Positions 15,791-23,922 of a stretch of DNA of 32,218 nucleotides are shown here, piece after piece. Numbering within the stretch: position 1 is the stretch's first letter; every line of letters begins with the position of its first letter. The translations under genes were made by a program, and so were the position numbers. Source of the stretch: Alcanivoracaceae bacterium (GTDB lineage Bacteria > Pseudomonadota > Gammaproteobacteria > Xanthomonadales > Marinicellaceae). The notes below the pieces were generated by a model that was given only the letters and a program-made list of their open reading frames with translations, was not told where the DNA came from and ran no database searches. Where the stretch lies: NCBI GenBank assembly GCA_016763695.1, contig JAESTH010000057.1:1-32218 (forward strand), given 5' to 3'.

Positions 15791-17308
15791 ATGAAAAAAA
15801 ACAAAACAAACCTAAAACTCAGCTTAATTGCAGGCTCTATACTACTGGCATCAAGTGCCTTTGGAGTAGAGCTGGTTCAACAAGGCAACAATATTAGCTT
15901 TGAGTCACTAGAAAACACACAATATAATTTAACAGTTCGTACACCAAGTGGGGAAGTACAAACCTTTAAAATCAATAATGGCGAATCCTCACTCTCTGCG
16001 GATATGCTGGGATTGAAATCATTAAGTAATGGTCAATATAAATATGAGTTAACTCCCATAACTAAATCAAGTAACCTTTCTCTTGATGTAAGAAATCTCA
16101 ATGATGATGCAATATCTGCCGAATATGCAAAAACTTTTAAACCACAGGCTCTGACACTTTCTGGTGCATTTTCCTTAAATAAGGGCGAACTAATTAAGAA
16201 CACTGACGAAAATCAAACCAAGGATCAAATCATACTTGATGACTTGATTGTAGATGGAAGCGCCTGCATTGGCTTCGATTGTGTCAATGGTGAAAGCTTT
16301 GGCTTTGATACCCTTAGATTAAAAGAAAACAACCTGCGTATCAAGTTTCAAGATACCAGTAGCTCCTCATCATTCCCAAGCAACGATTGGCAGATCACGG
16401 TTAACGACTCTTCCAATGGCGGTCTTAATAAATTTTCTATTGATGATATTGATGGTGGTAGAACCCCTTTTACTATTGAAGCAGGTGCTCCCAGCCACTC
16501 ATTATATGTTGATGATGGCGGCAGACTTGGTTTAGGCACATCAACTCCTGTGGTTGATGCTCATATCAAAACCGGAAATACACCGACATTAAGACTAGAA
16601 CAAGATGGTTCTAGCGGCTTCACACCACAAACCTGGGACGTAGCGGGAAATGAAGCCAATTTCTTTATTAGAGATGCGACCAATGGTAGCACACTTCCAT
16701 TTAGAATCAGACCTGGTGCACCTAGTAGCGCTATAGATGTTGCTGCTGGTGGTAATATAGGTATGGGTACAGATTCTCCAGCTGCTAATTTACATATAAA
16801 AGATACCACTGGTACTGGAGCAGCAATGCTTACACTTGAAAACACTGGCGGTTCTTTTATTACCATGACAAAAAATGCAAAATCATGGTTTTTAACCTAT
16901 GAAAATAATTCTGAAAGTTTTGGTATGTCACATACTGATACTGGTGGTGGTCAAGCCTTGACATTAACCGAAGCTGGCAATATGACCATCAAGGGCACAT
17001 TAACCACAACAGGAACCGTATGTAGCACTGGAGCCGCGCCCTCTGGATGTGACTTTGTTTTTTCTGATGACTATAAATTAGCCAGTATTGAAGATCATGC
17101 CGCAGAAATGTATGAAAATAGTTACCTACCCAATGTCGGCCCAACTATTGAAAATGCACCCTTTAATCTAACAGAGAAAACTGGCGGCATGTTAAATGAA
17201 CTAGAGAAAGCTCATATATATATTGCCCAATTAAACAGCCGTTTAAATGAAAAAACCAGCGAACTGAGCGAAATTAAAAAAAGATTAATAAAACTAGAAA
17301 GCAAATAA
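15791..17308 (+). CDS. Exported phage-tail/S74-like protein, paralogue A
   Basis: Seen: 505 residues. The signal peptide is MKKNKTNLKLSLIAGSILLA ending in SSAFG. An N-terminal domain (about 26-145) is followed by the stretch DDLIVDGSACIGFDCVNGES, a central beta-rich region with repeated motifs (NDWQITVNDS, SLYVDDGGRLGLGTSTP, TWDVAGNEANFF, GNIGMGTDSP), and a C-terminal FSDDYKLASIEDHAAEM-type segment with LPNVGP and a heptad coiled coil (LNELEKAHIYIAQL to LIKLESK). The GIGTxxP/S-LHI repeats and the ending recall phage tail-fibre/S74 chaperone-like C-termini found on many secreted bacterial proteins. No S74 catalytic Ser/Lys dyad was identified. Start: ATG at 15791 after GGGGAAGTAA. Close paralogue of the next gene, nearly identical through residues ~155-310. 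Probably trimeric and exposed at the surface, with unknown target. Confidence 0.85.
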   Translation: MKKNKTNLKLSLIAGSILLASSAFGVELVQQGNNISFESLENTQYNLTVRTPSGEVQTFKINNGESSLSADMLGLKSLSNGQYKYELTPITKSSNLSLDVRNLNDDAISAEYAKTFKPQALTLSGAFSLNKGELIKNTDENQTKDQIILDDLIVDGSACIGFDCVNGESFGFDTLRLKENNLRIKFQDTSSSSSFPSNDWQITVNDSSNGGLNKFSIDDIDGGRTPFTIEAGAPSHSLYVDDGGRLGLGTSTPVVDAHIKTGNTPTLRLEQDGSSGFTPQTWDVAGNEANFFIRDATNGSTLPFRIRPGAPSSAIDVAAGGNIGMGTDSPAANLHIKDTTGTGAAMLTLENTGGSFITMTKNAKSWFLTYENNSESFGMSHTDTGGGQALTLTEAGNMTIKGTLTTTGTVCSTGAAPSGCDFVFSDDYKLASIEDHAAEMYENSYLPNVGPTIENAPFNLTEKTGGMLNELEKAHIYIAQLNSRLNEKTSELSEIKKRLIKLESK

Positions 17309-17327
17309 TCCAGACTTATACAATCAA

Positions 17328-17358
17328 AAGGTTGTTATGAACCCTTCATAGCAACCTT
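17328..17358 (+). terminator. Strong hairpin after paralogue A (probable terminator)
   Basis: A 14-bp stem, AAGGTTGTTATGAA with TTCATAGCAACCTT (one G-T wobble), closes a CCC loop, 19 bases after the stop codon. It lacks a following T-run, so it may terminate inefficiently or protect the 3' end. Its left arm resembles that of the hairpin after paralogue B (AAGGTTRTTAT). Confidence 0.6.
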
Positions 17359-17471
17359 CGCTCAGCCCACACCCTACCCTCCATAATCCAAACACTGTCG
17401 TCGTTATCTACCTTCACATATGTAATTTGTGCTCTTATTTTTAATGACTTGCACTTATTGTGGATTAAATT

Positions 17472-17487
17472 TGTGACGTACATCACA
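17472..17487. promoter_or_regulatory. Perfect CRP-type operator upstream of paralogue B
   Basis: TGTGA-CGTACA-TCACA matches the CRP half-site consensus exactly with the correct six-base spacer, and the flanks are AT-rich. Its centre (17479.5) is about 71.5 bases upstream of the start expected from the -10 TATACT at 17539-17544, a classic class I activator position. The -35 region there (GACCAC) is poor, as expected for a CRP-dependent promoter. Binding is inferred from motif match only. Confidence 0.6.
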
Positions 17488-17538
17488 TTTTCGTGATTTC
17501 CGTCTGAATTTGTTAGACCACACCAGTTTACATGTTAG

Positions 17539-17544
17539 TATACT
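17539..17544 (+). promoter_or_regulatory. Putative -10 element of paralogue B promoter
   Basis: TATACT is five of six with the sigma-70 consensus, with no good -35 at 17 bases. The predicted start near 17551 leaves a leader of about 47 bases. A weak CCGTTT/AGACGG pairing (17549-17571) straddles that start and so may not form in the RNA. Confidence 0.4.
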
Positions 17545-17597
17545 TAAGCCGTTTAATTAAAAGCTAGACGGATTACATTAATCAATGGGGAAAAACA

Positions 17598-19178
17598 ATG
17601 ATAAAAAAAAATAGAAAAATCAAACTAACAACTCTAGTTGTAGCAATGCTTACAGCATCCTACAGTCTGTATGCGATAGACGTGGAACAAAGCAAAAACG
17701 GAATCTCATTTAACTCACTAGAGCAATCACATTACAAACTTACGTTAATAACACCAAACAAAGAAAGGTACACATTTGATCTTAATAATAAAAATTTTAA
17801 TGTAACTGCCGACATGCTCAACCTATCGTCCTTCAATGATGGCAGGTATAAATATGAGCTATCTCCTGTTATAACAACTGGCGACCTGGGAACAAATGTT
17901 AGAGAACTTAACAACCACAATATTACTCAAGAATTTAAAAAAGAGTTTTCTGTTAAGAATGAAACATATTCTGGCACCTTTTCTATAGTCGGAAACAAAC
18001 TAACAAGTAATATAGAAGAAGAACTAAGCTTAAATAAAGATTTTCTTATCAATGATGACCTTATTGTAGATGGCAGTGCTTGTATTGGCTTCGATTGCGT
18101 TAATGGTGAGAGTTTTGGTTTTGACACACTTAGACTTAAAGAAAATAATTTACGTATAAAATTTGATGACACAAGTATTGCGGCATCTTTTCCTGGAAAT
18201 GATTGGCAATTAACTGCCAATGACTCTGCAAATGGCGGAGCCAACAAATTCTCAATTGACGACATAACTGGTGGAAGAACAGTATTTACTGTTGAAGCTG
18301 GTGCCCCCAGTCACTCCTTGTATGTTGATGATGGTGGTCGAATTGGAATACGAACGTCCGTTCCTTCTACTGAAATTCATGTTGTTGATGGCGATACACC
18401 TACCTTACGATTGCAACAAGATGGTTCATCTGGTTTCGCACCTCAAACTTGGGATGTGGCGGGAAATGAAACCAATTTCTTTGTACGTGATGTAACCAAC
18501 GGTAGCACCCTTCCATTTAGGATCAGGCCCGATGCTCCCACTAGCTCTATTGATGTTGCGGCAAGTGGCAATGTTGGTATTGGTGATGCTTCACCTGATG
18601 CCTCTTTGAATATTGAAAGATCAGATGGAACAGCACAACTTTTAATTGAAGAAACTAATGGTTCTGCAGCCGCAAGAGAACTTTTAAAATTATCAAATAA
18701 TGGCGGATCATTTATAACATTTGAAAATCAAAATAATGCCAATAAATCATGGTACTTCACACATGAAAACTCTGCCGGAACTTCTTTTAATATAACACAT
18801 GATGACAGTGTGGGTGCTGCAATGAGACTGACTACTGGCGGCAATATGACCATCACAGGAACACTTACAACTGGTGGCGTAACATGTGGTGGCGGTTGTG
18901 ATTTAGTTTTCTCAGATAGTTATAAGGTTCCAACTATTGAGGAACATGCAGCCGAAATGTGGAATAATAGTTACTTACCAAATGTTGGCCCAACCTTAGA
19001 AAACACTCCTTTTAATCTGACTGAAAAAACTGGAGGAATGTTAAATGAACTTGAAAAAGCACACATCTATATAGAACAGTTGAATACAAGATTAAACAAC
19101 AAGGAAAATGAACTAATTGTTATGAAATCCCAATTCGATAATTTAGAACAAAGATTAGCAAAATTAGAAATAAAATAA
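17598..19178 (+). CDS. Exported phage-tail/S74-like protein, paralogue B
   Basis: Seen: 526 residues with the same architecture as the preceding gene. It has a signal peptide (MIKKNRKIKLTTLVVAMLTA, ending SYSLYA), a diverged N-terminal domain of matching length and motif order, and the near-identical centre from DDLIVDGSACIGFDCVNGES through FRIRPDAPTSSIDVA. An insertion of about 20 residues follows (IERSDGTAQLLIEETNGSAA), then the same C-terminal FSDSYKVPTIEEHAAEM, LPNVGP and coiled coil (LNELEKAHIYIEQL to LAKLEIK). Start: ATG at 17598 behind GGGGAA. The pair clearly arose by tandem duplication, with the N-terminal domain diverging fastest. Unlike A, B has a CRP-type site upstream, so the copies may be expressed under different conditions. 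Role unknown. Confidence 0.85.
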   Translation: MIKKNRKIKLTTLVVAMLTASYSLYAIDVEQSKNGISFNSLEQSHYKLTLITPNKERYTFDLNNKNFNVTADMLNLSSFNDGRYKYELSPVITTGDLGTNVRELNNHNITQEFKKEFSVKNETYSGTFSIVGNKLTSNIEEELSLNKDFLINDDLIVDGSACIGFDCVNGESFGFDTLRLKENNLRIKFDDTSIAASFPGNDWQLTANDSANGGANKFSIDDITGGRTVFTVEAGAPSHSLYVDDGGRIGIRTSVPSTEIHVVDGDTPTLRLQQDGSSGFAPQTWDVAGNETNFFVRDVTNGSTLPFRIRPDAPTSSIDVAASGNVGIGDASPDASLNIERSDGTAQLLIEETNGSAAARELLKLSNNGGSFITFENQNNANKSWYFTHENSAGTSFNITHDDSVGAAMRLTTGGNMTITGTLTTGGVTCGGGCDLVFSDSYKVPTIEEHAAEMWNNSYLPNVGPTLENTPFNLTEKTGGMLNELEKAHIYIEQLNTRLNNKENELIVMKSQFDNLEQRLAKLEIK

Positions 19179-19200
19179 AATAAAATATATTTTTAACAAA

Positions 19201-19235
19201 AAAAGGTTATTATATTAGTAGTATAATAACCTTTT
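19201..19235 (+). terminator. Perfect 14-bp hairpin between paralogue B and the GNAT gene
   Basis: AAAAGGTTATTATA (19201-19214) pairs perfectly with TATAATAACCTTTT (19222-19235) around TTAGTAG, followed by AT-rich AATATTTTAA. It is a good terminator candidate, flanked by A and T and so possibly bidirectional. Only 16 bases separate it from the next start codon. Confidence 0.75.
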
Positions 19236-19251
19236 AATATTTTAACGGAAT

Positions 19252-20166
19252 GTGAATACAAATATGGCTTCTGGATATTTTCATGAAAATTATGCTCAAT
19301 CTGTTAAGGAAAAAGTACAAACCATACACCTTGAAAAATCTTGTGGATGGCTTTTAAAAAGAAAAATCCCCAAAAGTGATTTATTTGATGCCATTAATTG
19401 TTACCCTCTTCTCTGTTGTAAAAACTGGGAGCACTTACAATCTGATATTGATAACATACCTAAGAATATCATCTCTATTAGCATAGTTTCCGATCCATTT
19501 TCTGACTTGGATATGTCCAGGATAAGTACCACCTTTGATCTCATCAAAAAGTTTAAACAGCATTATATTGTTGATTTGACGACTGAAACAAATTTTTCAC
19601 CTCATCACAAACGAGAAATAAGAAGAGCATATAAAAAAAATATTGATATTAAGTATTGCAACAATCCATTAGAATATTTGGATACTTGGAACAATCTCTA
19701 TAAGAGACTTATTAGCAAACATAATATTAGGGGCAATACAGCATTTAGCAAAGCACTGTTTGTCAATCAGTTTAATATACCTGGGCTTTTATGTTTTCGT
19801 GCAGAAATCAATGGAGAAGTTGTTGGTATGGTCTTGTGGTATACTTCAAACAAAAATGCCTATTATCATTTAACAGCTTATTCTGATTCAGGATATAAAA
19901 ATGGCGCATCTTATGCCTTGATGAATTATTCGATCAGTTTTTTAAAAAAACTCGGAATTAAATTAGCGACTCTTGGTGCAGGGGCTGGCTTAACAACTAG
20001 TGCAAATGATGGTCTATCTCAATTTAAGTCTGGATGGTCACATTATACAAAGCCTGTATATTTCTTGGGAAAAATTAATAACAGAACAGATTACCATAAA
20101 ATGATTAGTATGGCTCAATCGAAAACTTCATCATTTTTTCCTGCATACCGACAAACGGTTGATTAA
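19252..20166 (+). CDS. GNAT acyltransferase of the FemAB/BioF2-like type
   Basis: Seen: 304 residues, no signal peptide. A basic helix HHKREIRRAYKKN at 118-130 is typical of FemAB-like/BioF2-like GNAT proteins, followed by a GNAT core at about 170-260 (LLCFRAEINGEVVGMVLWY, then AYSDSGYKNGASYALMNYSI and LGIKLATLGAGAG). Such enzymes move aminoacyl or acyl groups onto amino sugars or peptides. Start: GTG at 19252. An ATG four codons on (19264) is the alternative, and neither has a strong ribosome site. Context: five bases before the DegT-like gene on the same strand, a pairing that fits synthesis of an acylated amino sugar. Because it begins 16 bases past a strong hairpin, its transcription probably depends on read-through. 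Base composition is much more AT-rich than the core genes. Confidence 0.75.
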   Translation: MNTNMASGYFHENYAQSVKEKVQTIHLEKSCGWLLKRKIPKSDLFDAINCYPLLCCKNWEHLQSDIDNIPKNIISISIVSDPFSDLDMSRISTTFDLIKKFKQHYIVDLTTETNFSPHHKREIRRAYKKNIDIKYCNNPLEYLDTWNNLYKRLISKHNIRGNTAFSKALFVNQFNIPGLLCFRAEINGEVVGMVLWYTSNKNAYYHLTAYSDSGYKNGASYALMNYSISFLKKLGIKLATLGAGAGLTTSANDGLSQFKSGWSHYTKPVYFLGKINNRTDYHKMISMAQSKTSSFFPAYRQTVD

Positions 20167-20171
20167 CAGTT

Positions 20172-21143
20172 ATGCCAATTAATAAAATTGGCGGGTTTCT
20201 TGGTCAGGAAAAAAAAGAAACCTTACAGCCAAATATTTATCATGACTGCCTGGCACTGACATCAGGACGCGCATGTATTAGCCTTATCATAGAAAAAAAC
20301 GATGTCTCTACTATATATCTTCCTTATTTTATATGTAATGCCGTATTGCAACCATTAATTAAATACCACATTAATTATAAGTTTTATAGCTTAAATAAAA
20401 ATCTTGAAATCATAAATCCCCCCCATTTTTTAAAAACAAATGAGATGTTATTATATGTGAATTATTTTGGATTAATCTCCAAATACTCTGCAAAACTTAG
20501 CAAAAAATATTCCAACAAACTTATTCTAGACAACTCTCATGCTTTTTTTCACAAAAGCTTGGATTCATGTTGGTCATTTAATTCTGCGAGAAAATTTTTT
20601 GGAGTTGCTGATGGTGCTTACATATACAGCCCTGTTACCTTAGATAAAAAAACAAGATATAAAAAAGCGACACATGACATCAATTATTTACATCTACGTA
20701 ACTCTGAAGATAACCAAGAAGCTTATAAAAAATATTTAATTCATGAGAATAACTTTACGTGTGAAATTAAACTCATTTCTGACCACAGTTCATCACTATT
20801 GAAACACATTGATTATCAAGCTTGTATAAACTCTAGATCCAAAAACTTTAAGTATCTGCACACTAATCTTATGTCAAAAAATCTACTCAATATTCCTCTA
20901 CCCTTGTGCAAACAAGTACCACTATATTACCCTCTATTAATAAATAAAAATATAAGACAGAAAATGATTGCAATGGGAATCTTTATTCCCTTGCTATGGA
21001 AAGAAGTCATAACAAGAGAAATCAAAGGCTATGAATGGGAAAAACACCTAGCATCCAATTTAGTTCTGTTACCCCTTGATCAACGCTATGATATAGATGA
21101 TATGAACTACCTCATAAATAGTTTAACAAAACTGATAAGTTAA
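20172..21143 (+). CDS. Divergent DegT-fold (PLP aminotransferase-like) protein
   Basis: Seen: 323 residues. The N-terminal TSGRACISLI (30-39) corresponds to the substrate/cofactor loop of fold-type I sugar aminotransferases. VNYFG is at 96-100, LDNSHAFF places Asp120 and His123 at the PLP ring-nitrogen site, and SARKFFGVADGAYIYS puts Lys141 where the Schiff-base lysine is expected. It is shorter than canonical DegT/DnrJ enzymes (about 370-400) and diverges in the C-terminal half, so the reaction may differ. Start: ATG at 20172, five bases after the GNAT stop. It converges with the sulfotransferase-like gene with a five-base gap. Likely role, by inference: aminotransfer to a nucleotide-linked keto-sugar or a related small substrate in glycan synthesis. 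A canonical family member is at 23923-25113. Confidence 0.65.
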   Translation: MPINKIGGFLGQEKKETLQPNIYHDCLALTSGRACISLIIEKNDVSTIYLPYFICNAVLQPLIKYHINYKFYSLNKNLEIINPPHFLKTNEMLLYVNYFGLISKYSAKLSKKYSNKLILDNSHAFFHKSLDSCWSFNSARKFFGVADGAYIYSPVTLDKKTRYKKATHDINYLHLRNSEDNQEAYKKYLIHENNFTCEIKLISDHSSSLLKHIDYQACINSRSKNFKYLHTNLMSKNLLNIPLPLCKQVPLYYPLLINKNIRQKMIAMGIFIPLLWKEVITREIKGYEWEKHLASNLVLLPLDQRYDIDDMNYLINSLTKLIS

Positions 21144-21148
21144 TGTGC

Positions 21149-22114
21149 TTAGGTCAAACCTTTAATACTGAAAATGTTAGCTAAATCTTTACAGTTCTGA
21201 AAATGCTGATTTCTTTCATCATCAGAATAACGAGAGCCACCTAATTCTGAGGACTTTTTCCCCAAATATCGTTTATTAAATTTTTTATTAGACTTTTGAT
21301 ATATTTTTCTAAATTTCCTAGCCTCTGCACTATTCATTAGTAATGGCGGAATATCTATCGTTTCAAATATCTCGCGAAAACTATCAGGCAACTCTACATG
21401 TTCATTATCAGCTTCACTTGACTGTAATATATTTAACATTCTTTTTATCATTAGTTGCGCATAGCCCAATGATTTATTACTTGATCCTTTTATTGAAGGC
21501 AGAGTGCTTTTTACCTTTTTAATATTTTCTGGTAAACAAGTAAAAAAATCGGCAAGGACCGTATAGCCTTTAGCATTGTAAATTTTGCAAATAATATTAC
21601 TTTCGCCAAAGGTTTTTCCCCAGCGACTCGCCAATCTCATAAAATCTCCATCAAATTCAGATTTAACATAGCTATAAAATGTTCTTTTTTCTTTTCTGAC
21701 TTTTACCATCTGGTTATATTCTGATTCAGCCAACTCATCCTGAGACCTTACAAATAGAATAATTTTATATTGTAATTCTAGACCAATATTATCTAAAAAG
21801 TCCTTTACCCTTTCCGGATCTGCTAATTGAAAATTTTCAGAACTCAGTAAAATATTATCTTCCTTACACTCTCTTATTTCACCTATAACAGCATTTCTAT
21901 CAGACACATCATTTACAGGTGCTTGCATATAACCAGGCATTTGATGTATAAATGATTTGGCAAAACTTTGATGTCCTGCCCCATGAATGCCTCCAGAAGA
22001 CTGAATATAATGTAGTCCATGTTCTAAAAACACCTGAAAGTTATGCCCCATATATTTTTGAATCGTAGTCGTCCCCGTTTTACCAAGCCCAATATGTAAA
22101 TAAATTGTTTTCAT
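21149..22114 (-). CDS. Sulfotransferase-like protein
   Basis: Seen: 321 residues, cytoplasmic, no signal peptide. N-terminal IYLHIGLGKTGTTTIQKYM has the P-loop-like 5'-phosphosulfate-binding motif (G9-x-G-K12-T13-G-T-T), and IILFVRSQDELAESEYNQ at about 120-137 provides the Arg/Ser 3'-phosphate site. Known: PAPS-dependent sulfotransferases move sulfate to sugar or small-molecule hydroxyls. Divergent members in polysaccharide clusters are often annotated only as sulfotransferase-family. The C-terminal half is Lys/Arg-rich and has no recognised motif. Context: its ATG at 22114 overlaps the TGA of the methyltransferase upstream (ATGA), so the two are co-translated and may act on the same glycan. 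Substrate unknown. Confidence 0.72.
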   Translation of the reverse strand: MKTIYLHIGLGKTGTTTIQKYMGHNFQVFLEHGLHYIQSSGGIHGAGHQSFAKSFIHQMPGYMQAPVNDVSDRNAVIGEIRECKEDNILLSSENFQLADPERVKDFLDNIGLELQYKIILFVRSQDELAESEYNQMVKVRKEKRTFYSYVKSEFDGDFMRLASRWGKTFGESNIICKIYNAKGYTVLADFFTCLPENIKKVKSTLPSIKGSSNKSLGYAQLMIKRMLNILQSSEADNEHVELPDSFREIFETIDIPPLLMNSAEARKFRKIYQKSNKKFNKRYLGKKSSELGGSRYSDDERNQHFQNCKDLANIFSIKGLT

Positions 22115-22821
22115 CGCTTCTTTGTTATGTTTTTAACTGTAAAATGAAACCGATATGGGTAACCGTAATTTCCAAAATTAATATTTATAAAATGACATTC
22201 TAAATTCATTTCTTCACATACACTCTTAATATTTTTTTTGTCCCACCATGTTCCCATTACATCAGTTTTCATTAATCTTCTATAAAAATACAAAAGCCTT
22301 TTTTTTATTGTATTATAGAATTGCCATTTATAGTCTTTGTCCGTCACAAAACCAAAAAATATAGTAAACTCTTTACCACATAAGGATTTGATTAATTCCA
22401 ACAAATCTGAAAAACGCTGATGTGTAAAATGCTGTAAAGAACCAAACATTAAAACTTTTGAGAAATTAATGCTCTCGCTCAGGTGCTTATGTATATCAAA
22501 TATATCACAATTTATAAAATATTCATTGTTAGAACTACTATTGGTTTTTGCAATAGAAATGAGTTCATGAGAAAAATCTACTCCATAAATTGAGTGGCAA
22601 AATGTACTAAGCTGTTTAGTAATCACACCATTGCCACAACATAAATCTAACAGGTCATCATCATTTGACAAATCTAGAGCATTATTTATATCCATAATTA
22701 TACTTTCAAAATCCTTTATTGATATCGCTTTACCATTAACACTATGACCCACTTGCTTTAATAACTCCTCTTTTTCAAGGCTATTGACTCGTGCATTGTA
22801 ATACTTTCTCAGGTTTGCCAT
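22111..22821 (-). CDS. Class I SAM-dependent methyltransferase
   Basis: Seen: motif I DLLDLCCGNGVITKQL with the acidic end of strand 2 at YGVDFS, motif II-like YFINCDIFDIH, and the strand-4 segment FSKVLMFGSLQHF. That is a complete SAM-binding Rossmann core, followed by a C-terminal part rich in aromatic and basic residues. Start: I prefer ATG at 22821 (MANLRKYYNARVN, 236 residues). The frame stays open to a TTG at 22881, which would add 20 residues (MINVYNRLFIQIRNNQINII), but neither start has a convincing ribosome site. Context: coupled by ATGA to the sulfotransferase-like gene, divergent from the glycosyltransferase-like gene. Methylation of a sugar hydroxyl or carboxyl is plausible but not shown. 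Confidence 0.78.
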   Translation of the reverse strand: MANLRKYYNARVNSLEKEELLKQVGHSVNGKAISIKDFESIIMDINNALDLSNDDDLLDLCCGNGVITKQLSTFCHSIYGVDFSHELISIAKTNSSSNNEYFINCDIFDIHKHLSESINFSKVLMFGSLQHFTHQRFSDLLELIKSLCGKEFTIFFGFVTDKDYKWQFYNTIKKRLLYFYRRLMKTDVMGTWWDKKNIKSVCEEMNLECHFININFGNYGYPYRFHFTVKNITKKR

Positions 22822-22948
22822 AATTATATTTATTTGGTTATTTCTGATTTGAATAAACAACCTATTATATACATTTATCAATTAGTCACTCTATATATTT
22901 AACAATATCTGATATGATAGCGAAACTCAAAAATTCCATCATTAATTA

Positions 22949-23845
22949 ATGAAACTTGATTTTCTAATCTGTGGTACTCCCACTGATGTTTTTTGTTCTC
23001 AAATCGCTTTTTTTCGGTTGTGTCTCGATAATTTGGGAGGGGACTATAAAAATGCACGACTGGTTGCAACTTTTGGAGATCATTTAGTCGAACGCATACC
23101 AGAACGTTGGCAACCATATTTTAATAATATCGAAGTCAAGTGGTCACATCCTGTTGGCGCTGTTAATCCTGATTATTTTGCCCAACATTACCATCGTTTT
23201 AAAGTTTTTAGGCCTGATGCGGATATGGTTATTATTTGTGATGCAGATACTGCATTGATACGCCCATTTCCAAAGCTATTAGATATGTGTAGTCAAACGC
23301 CGGCTCTTTTTGGTGTCATTGCCCATTATCACATGTCAACAGATAAGGACTGGCAAGAAATTGCAAAAGCTGTCATTAATAAACCCATTAAAATAGAGTA
23401 CAACTATACTTTAGAAGCCTCTGATTCATTACCTGTGGCTCCGTTCTACATTAACTATGGCTTTTTGGCTGGTACACCAGCATTATTGACGAAGCTATAC
23501 AATAATGACATTACACTAATAGATTCAATCATACAACAAGTAGGACCTTTTTGGGCTTCGCAAGTAAGCGTCGCACTTGTATCAGAAAACTTGAATTTAC
23601 CCAGGTTTGCTTTACCACTGAGGTACAATTTTCCAAATGACAAGAAAGCAGATCAACTTTACCCTAATGAGTTGGAAAAAATTATCTTGTTACATTATTT
23701 AAGAAATACTATTTACGATAGACATAAAATTTTCACGAATGAAAAAGAATTTGATTTTTTCATGAATTTAGATTTATATGGATCTGATAAAGTATTTCAG
23801 CAACATGTGTCTAAACTGACTGATGGAAAATATCCTTTTACCTAA
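22949..23845 (+). CDS. Glycosyltransferase-like protein (GT-A, DxD)
   Basis: Seen: 298 residues, no signal peptide. After a beta-alpha N-terminus (MKLDFLICGTPTDVFCSQIA), RPDADMVIICDADTALIRPF contains the metal-binding DxD motif Asp98-Ala-Asp100 of GT-A nucleotide-sugar transferases. Downstream, NYGFLAGTP resembles an acceptor-side loop and LLHYLRN a conserved His segment. Length suits a single-domain GT. No particular CAZy family is claimed. Context: the only plus-strand gene here, between two minus-strand pairs, suggesting piecemeal assembly of the cluster. The start codon ATG at 22949 lacks an evident Shine-Dalgarno sequence. Sugar donor and acceptor unknown. Confidence 0.68.
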   Translation: MKLDFLICGTPTDVFCSQIAFFRLCLDNLGGDYKNARLVATFGDHLVERIPERWQPYFNNIEVKWSHPVGAVNPDYFAQHYHRFKVFRPDADMVIICDADTALIRPFPKLLDMCSQTPALFGVIAHYHMSTDKDWQEIAKAVINKPIKIEYNYTLEASDSLPVAPFYINYGFLAGTPALLTKLYNNDITLIDSIIQQVGPFWASQVSVALVSENLNLPRFALPLRYNFPNDKKADQLYPNELEKIILLHYLRNTIYDRHKIFTNEKEFDFFMNLDLYGSDKVFQQHVSKLTDGKYPFT

Positions 23846-23922
23846 TTTACATTTCTCTACTCAATTATTATCTGGTATTTAATCTCATTAGTGCTTAACT
23901 ATATTTTTATCTTAATAGTTCT

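Noticed and set aside
15791-19178. Prophage tail-fibre genes
   Set aside because: Both proteins have signal peptides and separate promoters, and no other phage genes are nearby, so they look like bacterial exported proteins with S74-like endings.
22821-22881. TTG start at 22881 for the methyltransferase
   Set aside because: It is not excluded, but the added residues look unlike a natural N-terminus and ATG 22821 gives a typical opening.
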